Below are positions 31,818 through 43,118 of a stretch of 64,000 nt of DNA, piece by piece (position 1 is the first letter of the stretch; each line of letters opens with the position of its first letter). Under the pieces are notes generated by a model, which saw nothing but the letters and a program-made list of their open reading frames with translations, searched no databases and was not told where the DNA came from. The stretch comes from Evernia prunastri (lineage: Eukaryota; Ascomycota; Lecanoromycetes; Lecanorales; Parmeliaceae): positions 6,482 through 70,481 of the forward strand of contig NKYR01000054.1 of NCBI GenBank assembly GCA_003184365.1, written 5' to 3'. Both the position numbers and the translations under genes were made by a program.

Positions 31818-34091
31818 ATGGCACGCAAGATCCTCTGCGTTGCTGAGAAACCAGCCATCGCAAAATCCGTAGCTCAGCATCTGAGCGGAGGGCAATTTAC
31901 TACGGTACCATGAATTTTTTTCCCTATTCTTGTTTTTCACGTTGTCTACATTGTTTATATAATGTTCTCTGGCTCACCAGTCTAAAGCGAAGCATTACCG
32001 GGAATCAATATGTAAAGAATTACGATTTTGATTTCAATTTTGGTCCACCATGGGGCAATTGCTCCGCAACCATGACCAGCGTCATCGGCCATCTCAATGA
32101 GCTCAAATTCCCACCTCAGTACAAGCAATGGCATTCGCCGCCCCCTTCATCTTTGTTCGACGCTCCTGTCGAAGAAGTGGTAGACCCTGTATGCTTTCCG
32201 CTTGTCTGACTGATATCAGAATCTAAAACAAACTTAGGACAAGAGTGCTATTGCAGAAAATATCGCACAACAAGCTCGATACTCTAGAGCTCTTTTTATC
32301 TGGACTGACTGTGATCGAGAGGGTGAGCACATTGGTGCAGAGGTGCGACGAGCGGCTTTCCAGGGCAATAGGTCGCTCGAAGTAAAAAGAGCGCAGTTCA
32401 ACAACACCGAGAGAGCGTACGTCAACCTATGCGTAATCATTTTACAGTAGGCGGCTTTTGGCTGATCTCCAACATTGTAGACATGTGATCAGAGCTGCTC
32501 AGAATGCAATCAACCTAGACGAGCGACAAGTCAATGCCGTTGCAGCTCGAATTGAATTGGACCTACGCATCGGCATCGCTTTTACGCGGCTTACCACTTT
32601 GACTTTGCAAACAATGGGTGGAGATCTCACCGAAAGAGTCATTAGCTATGGTGCGCCTTGGGGCCTGTTACTATTTCGTTGGAAATCATCTCTAACATCC
32701 TAAGGATCTTGCCAATTTCCCACGCTTGGTTTCGTCGTAGACAGGTATTTCCGAGTCAAAAACTTCGTACCAGAAAAATTCTGGAGCATCAAGGTAATGC
32801 AGCTTCGCGATGACATGGAAGTGATATTCTCATGGCGAAGGCATCGATTATTCGACCGTATGTCTGTGGTCATTCTTTTTGAAAGATGCCTCACAGCACG
32901 ACTCGCAAAGATTGTTAAGTTACAAAAGAAACCAACAAGTAAATGGCGACCTTTGCCACTAACGACCGTGGAACTGCAAAAGCTCGGAAGTATGTATCTT
33001 CGCATGGACAGTCAGAAGGTGATGAAGGTACACTGCCCGGTCCTTTTCGCGCTCTACAGTTTAAATGACATCCTCATCAGATCGCCGAGAGTCTGTACAC
33101 CAAAGGCTGGATCAGTTACCCACGCACCGAAACCGATTCGTTCGACAAGGGCATTGATCTGAGTGCACTCATTGGGAAGCAAGTCCAAGATAATACATGG
33201 GGCCCCTACGCGCAAGGACTCCTAGGTGGGGGTTTTAAGTGGCCACGCAGCGGCCGTAGCAATGACCAAGCCCATCCGCCAATCCATCCGGTCAACTATG
33301 TTTCCCTTGCTGCTCTCGCGGAGGACGATCGCCGAGTGTACGAATTTGTGGTCCGAAGGTTCCTTGCTTGCTGCTCGGAAGATGCGAAAGGGGAGTCGAC
33401 AACTGTCGAGATCGAGTATGGTGATGAGACGTTCTTCACCAACGGGTTGATCGTGTTGGAGCGCAACTACTTGGACGTCTATCCCTACGAGAGATGGACA
33501 AGCAGTCAGCCCTTACCCCGATTCAACTTGCACGAGACCTTCGAACCAACCGAAGCAAACATAACGGAAGGCGAAACCACTGCACCAGGGTATTTGACCG
33601 AGCCTGAGCTTATTGGCCTGATGGACGCCAACGGTATCGGTACCGATGCAACAATGGCCGAGCACATTGCCAAAATCAAGGATCGAGACTATGTCATGAC
33701 CCAAAGCCGCGCAGGCAGCGCTATCCAAACGAACGCCACCAATGGCAGAGGAGGTCGCGGTGGCAGAGGCGGGAGAGGAGGCGCTCGAGGAGGTAGCAAT
33801 GCCGGCGGCGGAGGAGGCGGAGGCTCTGTGCAGCAATTCATCCCGACCACTCTTGGTGTCGCTCTGATCGAAGGGTACGACGGTATAGGACTGGAGACGA
33901 GTCTGGGCAAGCCTTTCCTGCGCAAGGAGATGGAGATCAAGATGAGGGAGATATGCGCGGGGACGAAGGGTCGCAATGACTTCGTCCAGGAGACGTTGGA
34001 GCAGTATCGGGAGGTGTTTGTGCGGACGCAGCAGCAGCTTGGCGTGCTGAGGGCCGCTTGCACGAAGTACGTCTTTGGTGGCCGGCCGTGA
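31818..34091 (+). CDS. top3: DNA topoisomerase III (type IA)
   Basis: The type IA topoisomerase that acts with the RecQ helicase Sgs1 and Rmi1 to dissolve recombination intermediates. Exons are 31818-31904, 31988-32188, 32238-32416, 32481-32650, 32705-33027 and 33081-34091, giving 656 aa in frame. The TOPRIM domain starts at CVAEKPAIAKSVAQ and has the acidic triplet region WTDCDREGE (D120, D122). The catalytic motif GWISYPRTETD places the active tyrosine at about Y333. LMDANGIGTDATMAEHI and the FIPTTLGVALIEGYD core segments follow. An RGG/Gly-rich insertion (NGRGGRGGRGG then a Gly run) sits between the last two, as in other filamentous fungi. All signature residues are present, so the gene looks functional. 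Confidence 0.95.
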
Positions 34092-36432
34092 CGTGATATG
34101 ATATGCAAGCTGTAGCCTTTATGCCGTCTTTTTGACTCATGTGTGTCTCAACCAGCGAATGGATTAGAAGAAGGGTCATGTACCCGAATATCGACCAGCT
34201 GAACAGCTTTAGCATCCAGCAATGTTGTAAATTCAAACAGCGAATTACAATTGATGTCTCCTCTCTCACTGGCCCCAAACCCTCAATTATGACATCCCCA
34301 GCTACACACCTCAAGCAACCATCCGAGCAAGCAAAGGGCTCCCCACCGGTCAAAATGACATGGGTAGCCCCAGCATCCCTGACCGGCGCAGAAATCCCAG
34401 AAGGAAAGCCCCTGGTATTAGATCGAAACTGGCCTCGGGCCCGACTTCCCGTCCTCCCTTTGCGTATTTCCCAAGCAGTCATTTTGAACCGTAGGTTGGA
34501 ATCTGGCAGTACCCGTACACTCTTATGATCGAAAGTCAAAGCGTAGAATATAAAAGCCAAGAGTACCCTGTTTCTTTTGTTTCAATGCATACTCGAGCCC
34601 TGATGAACCCACCAGTGAGCGGAGGAGGAAGAGGGACAAGTCTTGCGGGATGGATCGTTGCGTGCTGGGGGGTTTGTTCCTTGTCCCGTAATATGGTTTG
34701 TACTTTTTGGGAAGTGAGGTCAGTGCTCGGACAGTCAGCGCTGTGGATCAGTCAAGATGAGGAGACGTCCATTGTGGGAGAAAATCTTCCTGGTTGATTT
34801 CATTCACGAAGCACCATCGCGCCTGCTACCACAAGGCTGTAGATAGATAGATAATGGATGGGTGGCTTTGCAGCATGAGCGCCGATGTCCTTGGCAGTAT
34901 GCATTGAATGATGGAGATTTGACAATATCTGCTCTTGGTCCTGCATGTCCGGCAAGCTGACAGACAATAGATGGTCATCACCCCCTTTTTTTGCCACCAC
35001 GCCATATACCCACAATTTCCGTCAAGCTGCTGAGAACGTTGTTCACGTTTTCGCCGTTCTCCCGCCTGTTATGTGGAGCTTATTGGAGCCGAAAGCTTGA
35101 CTAGACGTCCTTCTATTGACGTTTGTGTAGCGACGTAGGGGAAAGGTGTTCGCTCTTTCTTCACCAGTTGCTGTAGCAGGGATACACAAGTGCCACCACA
35201 ATTTTCTGCGCTGTATTTCAGATACGAGTGTAGCGCTTCCTTCGTAGTACATCGTCTTGCTAGACGCACGCAGGAGCCTAAGATTAGTAAGAGAGGAGGT
35301 CAGGATTCGGTGTCACGGTCGCAAGCCCGCTGCCAATATGCCTCGCTGTTTCCTGAGCTCTTTCTACGAACACGTTCCTGCAACATCAGTAACAAGGAGA
35401 AAGCTTTTGGAGATAATGGTCCAGGCATCGTTGCCGTTCTTCTACTGCTTCCCTTTCTCAGGACCTGTGAAAATGTAGTGGCTGCCCTCGCTCCTGCCTC
35501 CCTCATCGCCTCAAGGCCTCTCTGGACAGATCTTCAGTATCCGCACACATTCCCTGCCTGATTCGGCTGTTCGTTCAGTCGTAGGTGATGTATCACTAGC
35601 GTACCCAGCATGAAAATCATAAAGGACCCAACGGTCTCGCTTAGCTTTTGTACCAGAGCCAAGAATAGGGGGAATATTGCAAACAACTTCACAGCAGGAG
35701 CACCGCACCCTCTCTGACCAAATGCTTCCGTCAGAACTTAGGGACATTTTTGCTCTCGCTCCCCCCGTTTTCTGGACTTCAATTGAGACTCTGACGGTGG
35801 TGCAATACATCGGAGAAGAGAAAGGACGCAAAGCGCTCGCTTACCCCTTTTATGCCAGAATTGCCACCAGAGATATTCGCATTATCTGTTTCAGCAACAG
35901 CAATCCACCTTATCCTCTTCCGAAACTTGGTCCAGAGTTCGGACGATTTTTGCTCCATCTTTCCCCGTTCAGATATAATTTTTCGATGCGGTGGTCGTGA
36001 AGCAATAAATCGAAATAGCAATTTGGCAGGCTTTTGAGGATTCTGGTCCTTGGCAATGCCCAGAGAGTTGATCCGAGTGATCTCTGTGATGGCCCTAGAG
36101 AGGCCCCTCAGGTATAAATATGGTTTCCCCCCCCCAAACTTTCATCTCTTTTTTTTCACCACCCTTCGACAAGGACTTGGGGACTCACCGGTTGAGGCCC
36201 CCCAACCCCCTCTTTCATTCAGCTAAGTCTCCCTTCCACTGCCTTCTTCATCCTTCTTCACGTTCCTCCCCTGCCACGTCACCATCACTTTGCTTGCTGG
36301 CCTTGCTGACGCAATCGCAGACTACCTTCACCCCGATCCAACCCCCTTCCTCTGGGGCACAAGTCCCAGCGTGCCGGACTATGTTAGGAGCCATTTATGT
36401 ATGCCATATGATTGACCACTTACGGGACTCTC
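34092..36432. other. Gene-poor region, no supported CDS
   Basis: Overlapping frames of about 130-200 codons exist on both strands at 33937-34560, and short frames near 34550-36040. None shows a family signature. At about 35720-35765 and 35930-35975 a segment resembling GGACNATTTTTGCTC recurs. From 36120 the sequence becomes strongly C/T-rich. Confidence 0.45.
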
Positions 36433-36493
36433 GAGCTAGGGCCTTCTCGTGGCGAGTCCTGTTGATTCCCTTCGGGGTAACTGACGCTAGCTC
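36433..36493 (+). ncRNA. Candidate structured RNA element, copy 1 of 3
   Basis: A seven-base-pair outer stem, GAGCTAG (36433-36439) with CTAGCTC (36487-36493), encloses two hairpins. The first is CTCG-TGG-CGAG. The second has a C(UUCG)G tetraloop at 36470-36475 closed by three G-C pairs. The architecture matches copies 2 and 3 although the stem bases differ completely. CTTCTCC follows directly. Confidence 0.35.
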
Positions 36494-36705
36494 TTCTCCT
36501 TTCTTTCTTCTTTCTTCTGTCTTCTGTCTTCATCTGTCTTCTTCTGTCTTCTTCTTCTTCTCTCTCTTCTCCTTCTCTCTCTTCTTATCTTTTCTCACGT
36601 CTCCTTCCCTTCTTCCCCTTCTCCTACCTGCCTTCCCTCCCTTCCCTCCCTCCCTTCCCTCGTTCATTTATCTTCCATTCCCTCATCTCACCCCCACCTG
36701 GCCCT

Positions 36706-36875
36706 CCCATCCTCTCGTAACCTCGCTTTCCTCCCCTACCCACCTGGTCTTCCCATCCTCTCGTAACCTCGCTTTCCTCCCCTACCCACCTTGCCCTCCC
36801 ACCCTCTCGTAACCTCGCTTTCCTCCACTACCCACCTGGCCTTCCCATCCTCTCCAATTTTCGCTTCCCTCATGT
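36706..36875. repeat. 46-bp minisatellite, three and a half copies
   Basis: Units start at 36706, 36752, 36798 and 36844 (partial), each beginning CCCA(T/C)CCTCTC and including CCTCGCTTTCCTCC and ACTACCCACCT or CCTACCCACCT. The exact 46-bp period and few substitutions indicate recent tandem expansion. It lies between copies 1 and 2 of the structured element. Confidence 0.9.
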
Positions 36876-36940
36876 CTCTCACTCATCGGACATATATCTG
36901 AATTTATCTTGCAATATCTTCCGATCTAGTACCTCAGCAC

Positions 36941-36998
36941 GGTCTTGGGCTTTGTCGCAGCGCTGGGGCTCAATCCTTCGGGATTGCTAACCAAGGCC
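36941..36998 (+). ncRNA. Candidate structured RNA element, copy 2 of 3
   Basis: An outer stem of eight pairs joins GGTCTTGG (36941-36948) to CCAAGGCC (36991-36998), with one G-U pair. Inside is a six-pair hairpin, CAATCC-TTCG-GGATTG (36971-36986), with a C(UUCG)G tetraloop. About 20 bp upstream is ATATCTTCCGAT, shared with copy 3. ATCTCCTT follows. The plus strand is chosen because the stable cUUCGg loop exists only on this strand. Confidence 0.45.
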
Positions 36999-37422
36999 AT
37001 CTCCTTACACTCTTCTCTTTTCCTCTTCTTCCTCTCAAACTTCTCTTTCTCCTATCGCTGTTACTTGTAGCCCTGCCATTGACTTCGCTGCCTCCATCCC
37101 ATCTCACCGCCCATGGCCTTGTCGCTCTTGCCCTCGCCACCTTTGCCTTTGCCGCCCTTGCCCTCGCTGCCCTTGCCCTCGGTCCCCTTGACCACACTGC
37201 CCCTCCCATCCCATCCCATCCTTACCCCTTTTTCAGTGCCACCCGACCTTACCTGACTTTGGCGTACCTACCTTCCTTCCTCTCCCACACCATGCCATGC
37301 CATTCCTACCTTACTTTCTCTATCCATCCAGCCCATCCGATTCGATTCCTGCGTCCTGCTCCTCCTTCTCCATCGAACATCTATCTGAATATTTAGCTAT
37401 ATCTTCCGATGTACTGCGGGAA

Positions 37423-37478
37423 GAATCTTGGCCTTGACGCGGCCCCGCAGCTCAACCTTCGGGTTGCTCACAAGATTC
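37423..37478 (+). ncRNA. Candidate structured RNA element, copy 3 of 3
   Basis: An outer stem of eight Watson-Crick pairs joins GAATCTTG (37423-37430) to CAAGATTC (37471-37478). The inner hairpin is CAACC-TTCG-GGTTG (37453-37466): compared with copy 2, one T-A pair is missing from both arms, so pairing is kept. A GCG-GCCC-CGC hairpin precedes it. The upstream flank (ACATCTATCTGAAT, ATATCTTCCGAT) aligns with copy 2. CATCTCC is followed by TTTT at about 37485, a possible RNA polymerase III terminator. Confidence 0.45.
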
Positions 37479-38722
37479 ATCTCCTTTTGTCTCTCCCTAG
37501 TCCTCTCGCTTCTGTTCAGCCTTCTCTTTCTCCTCGTCTTTCTCGGTCTTCGTCTTCGTCTTCTTGCTTTTTTGTCTTTTTTCCTTTTTTTTTGTTGGGC
37601 TTTCTTATGGCCGTGACGTGGCACCATGGCTTGACGGCCCTCTATTGCTAGCGAGACCGATCTTCTACTGTCGCTCTCCTTCAAACCCCTTGTACATAGA
37701 TAGCTAGATAGAAAATCAATCAAAATAACATGACTACAAAGTTCTTGCCTTAACCACGTGCACTCTGAAAATTTTCGCTAATTGAAACATCCTCTTTGTG
37801 TAATAAGAAATATCGCATCGACCGCAGACTGCGCGTTTATGTGTCAGATCTGCTCATTATTGCATATAACAAAGGTAGCAATAGATTGATGGCTGCGGAT
37901 AGTTGACTCGCCAAACACGACGAACGAACAAAGTCCAGGATAGCGCACGAAAAACAAGGCAACCATGGCGCATAAACTCCATATTGTTACACAATAAGTG
38001 ATTTTTATCTTATCTGAGACCCGGTCTTCTGTCGTTGGGTCTACTCATGAGCTAGCCGTGATGACGCCTTGATATCGAGCGGCGCAAGAGATGTTGGAAT
38101 TGCCCAACATGAAGACCCTACTTACCGCATAGCGCCGAAATCGTAGCAGACGTGTAAGGTCTGGGGCATATGTTTCGTGTCATGACGAAAAGTCCGCGAC
38201 GAGTGACAGCCTTGTGGTGGTTGAACGTGAATGCTGGAAAAGCAAAGGTTCACGTGGCATCAACGGCACCCTACAACATAGAGCACAACGTGTTTTTCAT
38301 GGCCCTAGATTGATCGTGCGGTGTTTGATTTGTTGTTCCCTTTCTGAGAGATGAGAGGGTTGGTGTGATACTCTGGAGTAGGTGCTGGTGGGTGGAGGAA
38401 GAGGAGACCGGAAAGGTTGTGGTGTTGGGTTTGTGCGTAGGGCTGACCGACTAAGGGGAAGCACTGGAAAGGCTTCGATGCTCGGAATTGTGCACATTTT
38501 CAAGTCTTGAGTCTCCAGCAAGAATCGTACCGATGGGGGGGACGTCTACTCGAGGCCTTGCGTTGTAGGCTTCTTCAGACGGTCTAGTCAATGTGATGAT
38601 GTGATCAAGATATTCCTGAGTTGGGTATTCTACGAGAAGTCGGTAGCGATATGGTCAAGGTAATGGCTGCAAATTGACCTCGATTGCTTTTGTACGTCAA
38701 CCTCCCTCCACTCTTTCGGCTT
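37479..38722. other. Intergenic region
   Basis: C/T-rich DNA extends to about 37600, and the rest has ordinary composition. No coding frame with recognisable features and no tRNA was found. The right part is the 3' flank of the methyltransferase gene. Confidence 0.5.
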
Positions 38723-39640
38723 CTAGCAGTTCTTTCCATTGACAACAGTCTCTGTTGTCACCTTCTTGTAGATGAGCGCCATATACTCGATCCACTTTCC
38801 TTGCACATTTTTCCGATGCTTATACTTCTGCCGTGCTACCTCCTCCAAACATTCCCAGTGACATCCACCGCCCTCCTTGACGCCCGCCATGAAGCTCTGC
38901 CATCGAGGCGAGCAACCATCTCCCTGATTCCACGCATTGACAGTAAATGCGAGGAAGCCCCCCTTGCGTAACAGAGCAATGGCTCCGTCCACAGCCTCGA
39001 GCGGCAAATCACCATCTCCGAAACCTAGAGCGGCACAAATCACCACTACATCCGACGACGAAGGGAGTCGCGATTCTCGCGGGCGAGTCAGATCCGCAGC
39101 CACGTAATCGTCATAGACGTTTGGTCGGTCCCTCAGAGCAGCTGATCGGGCCGACTCTAGGAGGTCGGTGCCGATGAGGCTTCGGATGCCGGGCTTGTCT
39201 GCGAGCTGCTTTCTGAGCTCCGCGCCGACGATACCGTTGCCGGCCGCTACGTCCAAAATGTCTAAAGGTCCGGCGAGCTCTTTGGAAAAAGTTGGGGAGG
39301 CGAGATGCTCGCGCAAAAACTGCACCAGAATCCGCGGAGAACTGCATGCTAGCTTTTCATGGACAATGTACCTAGGTAGGATTCTAGTCTTACACAATCA
39401 AAGTGCCGGGATCATTTGAACTTACTCATAGAGACCGGGTTGAGCATACATGGTATTGTAATCGTGAATGCGAACCCTTTGCTTCTTTCCCCCCATGTGT
39501 ACCTCTGCGCATTCTTCGTCTTGCTGCAGAGAATTTACATCATGCTCTTGCGGAAAGGTCACCAAGAATGGAGCTGAGCCAACGTCTTGAGAGTGATCGG
39601 ATATACCGTTTGAGTGGCTGCCATTGAAAAGGGACGACAT
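38723..39640 (-). CDS. Class I SAM-dependent methyltransferase
   Basis: Exons are 39640-39426 and 39371-38723 (54-nt intron), giving 287 aa. The Rossmann-fold SAM site is clear: motif I ILDVAAGNGIVGAEL, then the acidic strand end LIGTDLLESAR, VAADLTRP and VVICAALGFGDGDLP. A later segment (LLRKGGFLAFTVN) matches motif III of Ubie/COQ5-like methyltransferases. The first about 70 residues are polar with no targeting signal. The sequence does not reveal the substrate; a small-molecule methyltransferase is most likely. Confidence 0.85.
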
Positions 39641-40668
39641 GGTCTGTGTCTCGAAAGGGGGAAAAAAGACACAAGGGTTGAAGGGGACACTGCTTTCCGG
39701 TCACGCAACTTCCATTATATATGCAAAGCTCTGATTGAATTTTCCGATACCGGCCAAGAGGTTTTTTTTCTTCTTTTTTTTCTTCTTTTTTTTCCAGCGG
39801 ATAAAAGGTAGGATCATGCATGACTTTGTAGCTGCATTGCCCGACCCAAAGTATCTGCATCATTGAGTTTATTCAAGTTAGCGAGCATCGACAGCGTCAA
39901 AAATCATCTGGTCACCTGCAAATGCAAAAAATTGTTCATGGTAGTATCCGCATCGCTGGTTCCTCATTCCGCATTACTTTCGCATATTCAGCCAAAACAT
40001 CAAGTGCAGGGACAAGTCTCACACTCCTCATTGCACTTGACGGGCCTCTCCCCAATATCAAACCTCTCGCGCTCATCAGAATTCAGAAGAATAATACAAT
40101 TGTGTCCCAAGGCCTTGAGTGCTTTGCCCGGAACAATGCATGCAGAGCAGTGTTCGGGGAGCGGATCTGGGTTCATAGATATGTCAGTCGTTGCCCATTA
40201 CACCATATACTTGCGGCGGGAAACTCCTCTCACTATTTCCATACAAGTCGAGAGGGCTCGGTTCCCTTACATGAAGCGGTAGCAATCATAGTATGGTGAG
40301 TAGCAAACATCATTATCATGTCCCGTGTTTACACCACCCCCAAGATCTCTAGCAGCCGATTGCTGCCCATCATAGTACTACCTTTATGCGTCTTTGGCTT
40401 GGTAGCTTCGCCAGATAAAGTAGCGCATATCATATTTCATTCCTTGGGTTGTTGGCATGAATTTATTTGTGTCCGAGCAAAAAAACTGGTCTGAAAGCTC
40501 CATCACTTTTTCGGACCGACGAATATGGCGGCGCATGCAGATGTACTTTCAAAGTTGGAGAGACCGGAACCATTGCAAGTGCCAATTGTATTTACAGCCT
40601 GCCTGGAGCTTTGGTCTCCGGAAATCGCTCTTGGGGGTATTTGCGGGGTCACTTCTGATGAGTGGCAG
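39641..40668. other. Intergenic region containing a 58-codon cysteine-rich ORF
   Basis: It lies between two minus-strand genes and contains T-rich runs at about 39760-39795. Apart from the small ORF at 40000-40176, I support nothing else here. Confidence 0.5.
40000..40176 (-). CDS. Small cysteine-rich protein (58 aa)
   Basis: An ATG at 40176 opens a frame ending in TGA at 40000, encoding a protein that starts MNPDPLPEHCSAC and ends VKCNEECETCPCT. It has seven cysteines arranged CX2C, a lone C, then CX3CX2CXC at the C-terminus, a spacing that suggests metal binding. The sequence is charged and balanced in composition, unlike a random frame. An acceptor-like CCCAG just after the ATG leaves open that this is the last exon of a longer gene. 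I recognise no family. Confidence 0.35.
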   Translation of the reverse strand: MNPDPLPEHCSACIVPGKALKALGHNCIILLNSDERERFDIGERPVKCNEECETCPCT

Positions 40669-42674
40669 TCACCCTTTTGAGTCAGCTGCCGACAGAACCT
40701 CCACAGTGACACCCTCTCCTCGATCTGATCTTCCGCTGATCTTGTATTTTCCTGCAATCAAGTCCTTAGCTACAATCTCTCTTGTCCTTCCTAAGCTCTC
40801 AATGGCAGAAATCCTGTCGAGTGTAGCTTGCAAGTGTTCCTCAAACCCAGGCTGGCTGCATATTTGACGAAAAGAATTCTGCATTGGGACAGAGTCAGCT
40901 CGGACCATGGCCTGCGCATCGATGGTAAAGATGTTGATGTGATCGTAGCTCTGGATGAAGTCGGCTCTTGTCATGGTCTGTCTGGCTTTGTGCAGAGGTA
41001 TTTGCGGGAGCAGTTGGCCCTGACCTGGGTGGTCGGTACCTTTGCCGACAATCGCCTTCTCCTGGTCGACAAGAGCTTTAGCCAATACCATAGCTGCTGC
41101 CGCGTATTTCTGTTGATCCATCACATCGTCATCCATGCTCTCACCTAAGATCCAACACTTATTCAGAAACCAGGTCTTTTCTGTTCGACAGATTTGATCA
41201 CACGTCTCTAGCATGTCTTGCGACTTGGCAACGCGGTTGAGGAATGTCAGCCGCCCACCAACTAGTTCGAAGACCTCCTCAAGAGCCTTGGTCGAAGGCT
41301 CTTCCTTGAAATTCCTCAATCGATAGTTTCTCAAGGCTGAGATAGCTTGGTCTTTTGGCAGGTCGAGCACAGGTAGGACATCCATTCGCGTAGAGTACTG
41401 CTTGAGGCGCTCGTAAACCCAGTAGTCATCACTATTGAATACCACCGTGACCAGATTGCTTGCGGCCCACTGCTCAGCACGTTGCTGAATGAGCTCCAGA
41501 AGATCTCTACCATCCTCGTCATCCCTCAGCAAATGAGTGCTGTTGATGATGAGCACCAGAGGCTTTCCAACAGTTTCACGACGCCTCAAAGCAACCTTTT
41601 CCAATTTGTTGAATGCTCTTTCAATGTCTAGTAGAGCTGTATTTCCTTCTCGAGGACCCTTGATACTGAACAGGCTGCCAATGTAATCTTCATGAAACTC
41701 ATAATCAAGAGCCTTACCCAGTCGTATACGAAATATCTCAAGGTCTGCATGTGCCTCAAACATAGAGATACCCTCCCCACCCACTTTTTGCATAGCATCT
41801 AGTAGCATCGATGATTTTCCTGTGCCTTTCTCGCCAATGATGAGATGATAATGTCCTCGGTGTGTACCACTGACAATCTAACGGAAGACTTGGATCAGTC
41901 TCACACCCAAAAGGTAAGGATCGGATCCGTTGCACTAAAGTCGAGAGCAAGGAGCCTGTATGCTTCTGAGACACAGCTTACTGCCTGAATGGTGGTGCAA
42001 CTTGGAAAGAGGTAGTTGTTGAACATACGTACATCGTCTATCTTCAATTGTTCAACTTTTCGTATCCACGGCTGATCGTCTTCCTCCAGTACCGTATCAG
42101 AAATACCCTTTCCTAGAGCTGCCAATTCAAGGACTGGATCTCCTGGTTCAAACGCGTTCGTCATTTTCTTGAGAACTAGATATTTATAGTACTACGAATA
42201 TTTTGGGAGTCAGCATCTGTTCTTAGGGAAAACACTCAGATAATGAGAAAGTCTGAACGGATGTTAACAGCATGTTACTCCTAGACAATAGCTTGCAGGT
42301 CGAATAATGTAGTCCGAAATAGGAACAACTTGCATCGAAAGCCAACCTACCCGGTGATAACCGTACCCTGCCAAACCAAGTACAAGGATTGAGGCGAATG
42401 TTGTAGCTGCGCTCTCAAACATTTTGAAAAGGGTTGGACTCCAGCTAGATCGGGTCTTCTTTGGGTCAGGCTGCGTACGTTCTTCAGCATCTTCCCCTTG
42501 TGGCTCAATCTGCCCAGGTGTCGGTCCACCAATACCGCCTACATAACGCCTAGAACGCAGACAAACTGACGTTCTCGTGGGCGAATGTGCCCCAATGAGC
42601 CCGAGGAGTATATTCTGTTGGCTGTAACGTTTGACGATCTCAAAACGCAAAGAACGGGACTTTACATATGCCAT
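40669..42674 (-). CDS. P-loop (AAA/ORC-like) ATPase with N-terminal membrane anchor, fungal family
   Basis: Exons are 42674-42351, 42191-42033 and 41877-40669 (introns 159 and 155 nt), giving 563 aa. The start is basic and could be a mitochondrial presequence (MAYVKSRSLRFEIVKRYSQQ). One membrane span follows near residue 95 (SAATTFASILVLGLAGYGYH). The ATPase part has Walker A GEKGTGKSS, the conserved EAHADLEIFRIRLGKALDYE, Walker-B-like PLVLIINSTHLL with DDEDGRDLLE, and VVFNSDDYWVYERL. The C-terminal part includes TWFLNKCWILGE and FIQSYDHINIFTID. It belongs to a conserved but poorly characterised fungal family. An inner-membrane location is inference. The frame upstream of 42674 lacks an ATG. 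Confidence 0.85.
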
Positions 42675-43118
42675 CTCGCGAAAGCCTATACTGCAGGAAA
42701 GGCACAAGAACGCGGCCAAAGACACTTTAGGCAGGATGTAGATATCAAATCGGCCAAGTCAACCATGCATGTCAGAAATAAATATCTCCACGTATCTCAA
42801 TCAGTTGCCTTATGAATATGGTAATTTATGTGGAAGGTGAATATTTCTCATACACGTACACAACATGTGCTCGTAGTGACCTACGTCTCTAAGGTAGCCT
42901 GAATACAGTGGGTTTTTAAGGAAAAATGAAAGGGAATCTTTACAGCTGGCGGCGCGGACCATCGACCGGATGCAGATTTGCCTTGGCAACATTCAACCAA
43001 TCAGATTCTCGTATTCACGTCATACATAACAAAGACGCGAATTTTCTCTTTCCCAATTTCCTGCTTCATTCTGTCTCTCATAGACTACACCTTCCTAATT
43101 TCACCACAACCTTGAAGC
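42675..43118. promoter_or_regulatory. Bidirectional intergenic region, ATPase / membrane protein
   Basis: The 444 bp between divergent starts contain no clear TATA box, and no other element was recognised. Confidence 0.35.

Noticed and set aside
33937..34560. Long frame antisense to the end of top3, and a 129-codon plus frame at 34139-34528
   Set aside because: The two overlap each other on opposite strands; neither shows a family signature or intron structure, so I could not choose either.
35852..36037. Possible BTB-like fragment (SDIIFRCGGREA)
   Set aside because: Only one short segment resembles the start of a BTB fold; the rest of the domain is absent and the frame ends soon after.
36120..36812. 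230-codon plus-strand frame starting MVSPPQTF
   Set aside because: The translation is almost wholly Ser, Pro, Phe and Leu and follows C/T-rich DNA and the 46-bp minisatellite; no domain or codon signal.
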